Below, one piece after another: positions 61,101-64,000 of a stretch of 64,000 nucleotides of DNA; positions within the stretch are counted from its first letter, which is position 1, and the number at the start of each line of letters is the position of its first letter. The notes beneath the pieces were generated by a model. It did not search any database, was not told the origin of the DNA, and saw nothing but the letters and a program-made list of their open reading frames with translations. This DNA is from Treponema_I sp045599005 (GTDB lineage Bacteria > Spirochaetota > Spirochaetia > Treponematales > Treponemataceae): positions 1 to 64,000 of the forward strand of contig JAZRVF010000023.1 of NCBI GenBank assembly GCA_045599005.1. The letters are read 5' to 3'. Both the position numbers and the translations under genes were made by a program.

Positions 61101-61923
61101 AACAATCATTGAGAACGGAATTGACATTCCCAACGTGAACACAATCATCATTGACCGGGCGGACATGTACGGAGTTTCCCAGCTTTATCAGCTCCGCGGA
61201 CGTGTTGGAAGAAGCGACAGGAAAGCTTACGCATATCTGTTTTATCCGGAGAACAAGGCTCTTTCAGAGGTTGCAATGAAACGCCTTCAGGTTATCAGCG
61301 ATTTTACAGAGCTTGGAAGCGGATTCAAGATTGCGATGAAAGACATGGAGATCCGCGGAGCAGGAAACCTGCTGGGACGTGACCAGTCCGGTGACGTTTA
61401 CTCAGTTGGTTTTGACATGTACCTGCGTCTTCTGGAATCTGCAGTCCAGCGCCTGACAAACGAGAATTATCAGGCAGAGAATGAGACACTTCTTGAACTG
61501 GAATACACTGGATTCATTCCTGACACATATATCCTTAATCCGCAGACAAAGATGGAAGTTTATAAGAAAATTGCATCCATCAGCAACAAAACTGAATTTG
61601 ACCAGGTTTACAACGAGCTTCAGGACAGATTCGGACCGCTTCCTGACGAAGTTTACAGTCTGATGGCTCTTGCGGAGATTCGCATTTTCTGCAAGAAACT
61701 CCAGATTTCAACACTTCAGGAACATGGCGGCCGGGCTCAGATTGAGTTTGCCCAGGTTTCCGCGATCAATGTTGACAAAGTGCTCAGACTTATAAAAGAG
61801 AGTTCCGGCCTTGTGAAACTGGATCCGCTGCGTCCCAATGTACTGATCCTGAACACGGGAAAAATCGGTCTCAAGGAAAAAAGCAGTTTCATCCGGGAAA
61901 AACTGGAAAGCATCGCCAGTTGA
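58198..61923 (+). CDS. mfd: Transcription-repair coupling factor Mfd
   Basis: A 1241-residue Mfd. UvrB-homology region near 30-350 (KNGLNGFFFKKFVSEHPGD, LPWWGTVPYRPVAKGS), a low-complexity charged linker near 455-520, the RNA-polymerase interaction domain near 575-640 (GDYVVHVNHGIGRFLGIE), then RecG-like helicase motifs: CGDVGYGKTEMAMRAAFK near 727, DEEQRFGVKDKEKLK near 826, SATPIPRTLHMSLL near 858 and the TRG motif near 1020-1070. The C-terminal autoinhibitory domain is present. It removes stalled RNA polymerase and recruits UvrA. No Shine-Dalgarno sequence precedes the ATG. Confidence 0.96.
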   Translation: MNTLKTSSLDTMLDSWPALQDLCTQLDPESGIFPREIEGIKNGLNGFFFKKFVSEHPGDIVVVVPTEKDCTDLSLDLAGAGFEGQIHILPWWGTVPYRPVAKGSVTFGERAAFLSKLATRSTESRIFIVHQRALQTPVPPADYEKSLLFSIKKGSDFDPVKISEMLTATGYIRVPRVTVKGEFALRGEVLDIFMPGEESPHRVVFDFDTIDQIKTFDIETQVSKENLDQLTLYPMKEVVWTEELVSALEPKLEPIFSPVLGQDESGQIPVRDVEDFKDRCTTMITELSVNGETEGEELFYPLAFDRQSTVLDYIDEKVPVFFLDYDRLDNAEESFDREYLGLYRQARQERPVPAPNVVFMHFKDVIEKHEKRVLFRTISGSDITGAPRIRIDCDAPHSYFGNIAYLKESLGGLVRNSWNIFIFAESENQALRINELLRNLTHPTWDDVKELEDAGKESDREDKKEKNWLKNDAPVFKDSKQDLEDLKTFGTGVKRNPGQNRPKISKNAVLSTGSAAVRKEPPVPHVFVLPKAISGGFGISELKVLVIQENEIFGRRVHTPQSVKKAKSSVIDTFVELNPGDYVVHVNHGIGRFLGIERVRAMGNERDYIKLEYADEETVFIPIEQVNLVQRYIGNEGDAPRLDRIGSKSWENRKNKVKKSVEDLAEKLIGIYSKRKAARGFAFPKDTEWQTAFEAAFPYTETDDQITVANEIKADMEKPVPMDRLVCGDVGYGKTEMAMRAAFKAVMGGKQVAFLAPTTLLAEQHYESMKNRFENFPVKVAQLSRFVPPAEQKKTLEKLSQGGIDILVGTHRIIQKDVKFKDLGLMIIDEEQRFGVKDKEKLKEMKTNIDCLAMSATPIPRTLHMSLLKIRDMSLLTTPPHNRIPIETVIDSYNDDRIAAAIRREVERGGQVFYLHNRVESLEEIRLKLQSLVPEMIIETAHGQMTSNELDDIFRRFKLGGFHVLVATTIIENGIDIPNVNTIIIDRADMYGVSQLYQLRGRVGRSDRKAYAYLFYPENKALSEVAMKRLQVISDFTELGSGFKIAMKDMEIRGAGNLLGRDQSGDVYSVGFDMYLRLLESAVQRLTNENYQAENETLLELEYTGFIPDTYILNPQTKMEVYKKIASISNKTEFDQVYNELQDRFGPLPDEVYSLMALAEIRIFCKKLQISTLQEHGGRAQIEFAQVSAINVDKVLRLIKESSGLVKLDPLRPNVLILNTGKIGLKEKSSFIREKLESIAS

Positions 61924-61976
61924 GGGTTTTGGACACACTGGGGCAGTTTTTTTGGGCGCGAATGGGCGGTGAGAAA

Positions 61977-62760
61977 ACTGGTTCAGTGTGGTGGGCTCGA
62001 TTTGGTGTGAGTCACACTGGTTCAGTTTGGTGGGCGCGATTTGGTGTGAGTCACATGGTAACAGTTTTGCGGCGCGTTGCTGGTGTGGGACAGAGCAGAC
62101 AAGCGGACAGAAAACGGTATTTGCGGACAGAGCAGACAAGCGGACACAATGCGAAACTTGTGGGACAGAGCAAACAAGCGGACAGAAGGCGATATTTGCG
62201 GGACAGAGCAAACAAGCGGACAGAAACGGTATTTGCGGACAGAGCAGACAAGCGGACAGAAGGCGATATTTACGGGACAGAGCAAACAAGCGGACAGAAA
62301 ACGGAATTTGCAGGACAGAGATATAAATGGACGGACTGAGCGACTGGCTCGGACACCGGGCGAACAAGCGGACAGAAACGGTATTTGCGGGACAGAGCAG
62401 ACAAGCGGACAGAAACTTTATTTGCGGGACAGAGCAAACAAGGGGACAGAAACGTTATTTGCGGGACAGAGCAAACAAGCGTGCAGAAAACGGTATTTGC
62501 GGGACAGAGATATAAATGGACGGACAGAGCGACTGGCTCGGACACCGGGCGAAATTGCTTGGGACAGCCTGCCCAGACAGACTGCTTGACGGACCTGGCC
62601 CACGGACAGCAGCAAACAAGCGTGCAGAAAACGGTATTTGCGGGACATAGATATAAATGGAGGGACTGACCGACTGGCTCGGACACCGGGCAAAATTGCT
62701 TGGGACAGCAAGCCCAGACAGACTGCTTGACGGACTTGGCCCACGGACAAGCAGCAAAAC
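61977..62760. repeat. Complex minisatellite downstream of mfd
   Basis: Two tandem 39-bp units (61977-62015, 62016-62054) are followed by about ten units of 36-38 bp starting GGACAGAGCARACAAGCGG (for example at 62088, 62125, 62163, 62201, 62237, 62275, 62389, 62427, 62464). Interleaved B-type units (GGACAGAGATATAAATGG) sit at 62313, 62502 and 62643, each followed by GACTGGCTCGGACACCGGGC. The last two B blocks form a 141-bp higher-order repeat. Long open frames on both strands are a by-product of the unit length; none has a start signal. Confidence 0.85.
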
Positions 62761-63016
62761 TGATTTACTGAGGTAGTTGGTGTCAGAGGCCGGTCGGGTT
62801 TGGAAGGATAAGGGCTGGATAAATTTGGTAATTATCACAATTTACCGATAATGTACATTCTGTCTACTAGAACGGTAGAAATAGCATAAAAACCAGAAAA
62901 ATTAACCAGGAATCAAGGCAAATGTTCAAATTCAATTTTAGTCTAAGAATTTTTTCTCTGGAATATTATCTCCCGTTTTATGATGGCAGTTCTGATAATT
63001 AAGAGATAAAGCATAT

Positions 63017-63136
63017 GGGCGCATTTTGTGCCGGCACAAAACCGGGCTGCTCCAGGTTCCGCTATTCACTTCATTCGTCCACAACTAAAAGTTGCGGACA
63101 AACGCCTTCGACGCCTTACGTATCCCTTGCGCGGAA
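63017..63136 (+). repeat. GGGCGCA-hairpin intergenic repeat, copy C
   Basis: GGGCGCA (63017-63023), hairpin TTTTGTGCC/GGCACAAAA, CCGGGCTGCTCC, a second hairpin GTCCAC.../...GCGGAC, and the end ATCCCTTGCGCGGAA. It matches copy A at both ends but with different hairpin sequences. The rest of 62761-63197 is AT-rich and shows nothing else I can name apart from the promoter region of the last gene. Confidence 0.65.
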
Positions 63137-63197
63137 TTCTCATTTTTTGAGAAACAGGTTTTATATCATAAACATATAAAACATTTGTAGGCCAATT

Positions 63198-64000
63198 ATG
63201 AAACAAAACACAAACTTCAAAATCTATAACCTGTCCTCAGTAAATTCAGCTCCTCCTTATTTAATAACCGGCCATGAAGAACACCTCACAAAGGATATGT
63301 GCGTGTGGAAAAACGCAGAACCTCATTGGAAAAAAATTGGAACCGTTCCAACCCTTGAAATTGCAAGATTTATGGTCACTCAAAATCTGGCAGATTACGC
63401 AGACGAAAATCAGAACAAATATTCTCTCAAAACAGATCCTTCAGACGAATATTATTGCAGCTTTGTAAAAATTGAATCTGAAAACTTCATTGAATATTAC
63501 GACATCTACAATCAAAGCCATAAATTTCAGTTAAGGAAGATGAATACCGTCATTTTAAATCATGATTTTTCAACAACCTTTGCATTTGAAACCCTGCGGA
63601 CTCCTGTCTGGAATATTGAAAAGAATTTTGAACAATGGCGAAAAAGCCGGCAAAACTTTCCGACCATTTTTCAGCACAAAAGATTCTCAAAAACAGACCG
63701 AAAAGCACAGAAAAAATGTGCAGTCAAATTCAGAAAAATGCTGGATGATTTAATAAACACAACAGAGACTTCGATTACATTGCTAAAAAATTCCAAACAG
63801 CTGGAAAAATACGAAATCAACCACATCAACGAAGTTCTGGAATTATTCGCAACATCATTTTTGTTTATACAGCACGGCTACAATGAATCCCCATATAAAA
63901 ACAAAAAAAATGTTTCAATCAAAAAATACATGCAAATTACAAATCAGCTTTTTAAAACTGTTGATAATTACAATTCCCGATATTCATCAAAATTAAAGAG
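63198..64000 (+). CDS. Unknown protein, partial (C-terminus beyond right edge)
   Basis: The frame is open from the ATG at 63198 to the window end (267 residues so far). It is AT-rich and Lys/Asn-rich relative to mfd. Residues 30-90 contain CVWKNAEPHWKKIGTVPTLE and DEYYCSFVKIESENFIEYYD, a beta-rich pattern; residues 170-265 are helical and charged. No family recognised. TAGG lies six to eight bases before the start. Composition unlike its neighbours and the repeat-rich flank suggest recent acquisition, but this is weak evidence. Confidence 0.6.
   Translation, partial: MKQNTNFKIYNLSSVNSAPPYLITGHEEHLTKDMCVWKNAEPHWKKIGTVPTLEIARFMVTQNLADYADENQNKYSLKTDPSDEYYCSFVKIESENFIEYYDIYNQSHKFQLRKMNTVILNHDFSTTFAFETLRTPVWNIEKNFEQWRKSRQNFPTIFQHKRFSKTDRKAQKKCAVKFRKMLDDLINTTETSITLLKNSKQLEKYEINHINEVLELFATSFLFIQHGYNESPYKNKKNVSIKKYMQITNQLFKTVDNYNSRYSSKLK

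Noticed and set aside
62087..62500. CRISPR-like array of about 22-bp repeats with short spacers
   Set aside because: The supposed spacers are only about 14 bp and are themselves variants of one another, the repeats lack a stable boundary, and there are no cas genes. It is a minisatellite.
61708..62838. Open frames of 60-220 codons on both strands over the minisatellite
   Set aside because: They arise because the repeat units lack stops in several frames; no ribosome sites, and the peptides are simple repeats in all frames.

Overview
The window looks like a chromosomal segment of a host-associated or gut-type Treponema (Spirochaetes). The pointers are a PnrA/TmpC-type nucleoside receptor with its ABC transporter, a six-gene Rnf cluster of treponemal type, a BspA-like leucine-rich-repeat lipoprotein, two Cache-type chemoreceptors, and many short lipoboxes and AT-rich sigma-70 promoters. 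This is an inference from gene content; no rRNA or marker phylogeny is possible here.

Layout. 1-10.5 kb is accessory: a partial unknown gene, an XRE/PIN toxin-antitoxin pair, rsgA, a flavodoxin-fold reductase with an XRE/desulfoferrodoxin-like regulator, a TPR lipoprotein, a nitroreductase, a patch of decayed genes (6.7-8.1 kb), then a compact operon of a zinc-ribbon repeat protein, a voltage-gated-type ion channel and a PD-(D/E)XK nuclease-like protein. That operon diverges from an XRE regulator across three evenly spaced operators. 10.7-14.4 kb is a divergent pair of a twin-AAA ATPase and a WYL regulator. 14.5-22.4 kb holds a chemoreceptor, tRNA-Gly and the leftward recO-thymidine phosphorylase-recJ-M23 lipoprotein group. 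22.4-35.1 kb reads rightward: acyl-CoA synthetase, exported protein, ferredoxin, M23 peptidase, a candidate small RNA, a second chemoreceptor, the five-gene nucleoside uptake operon and an HD-domain protein. 35.1-37 kb is leftward (P-loop/Asp23 fusion, RluA-type pseudouridine synthase). 37-45.5 kb is one long rightward operon: a DUF212 membrane protein, an unknown membrane protein, rnfCDGEAB and a GH57-like protein. 45.5-61.9 kb has metG, a FemAB-like transferase, the 1370-residue LRR lipoprotein, a nicotinamidase-like hydrolase, a phosphohexomutase, a zinc-ribbon membrane protein, an exported protein and mfd. The end holds an 800-bp minisatellite and a partial unknown gene.

Cross-cutting signals. 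(i) At least seven genes have a good -35/-10 pair whose -10 hexamer sits 6-8 bases before the ATG, with no Shine-Dalgarno sequence, which predicts leaderless mRNAs. (ii) A 212-bp MITE-like palindromic element is present in two full copies and one internally deleted copy, the full copies flanked by 8-9 bp direct repeats. (iii) Several other intergenic repeat families are present, some with hairpins whose sequences differ between copies while the pairing is kept. (iv) A two-hairpin RNA candidate at 26.9 kb exposes a C-rich loop complementary to ribosome binding sites. The strongest candidate for an undescribed system is the channel/zinc-ribbon/nuclease operon at 8.2-10.5 kb.
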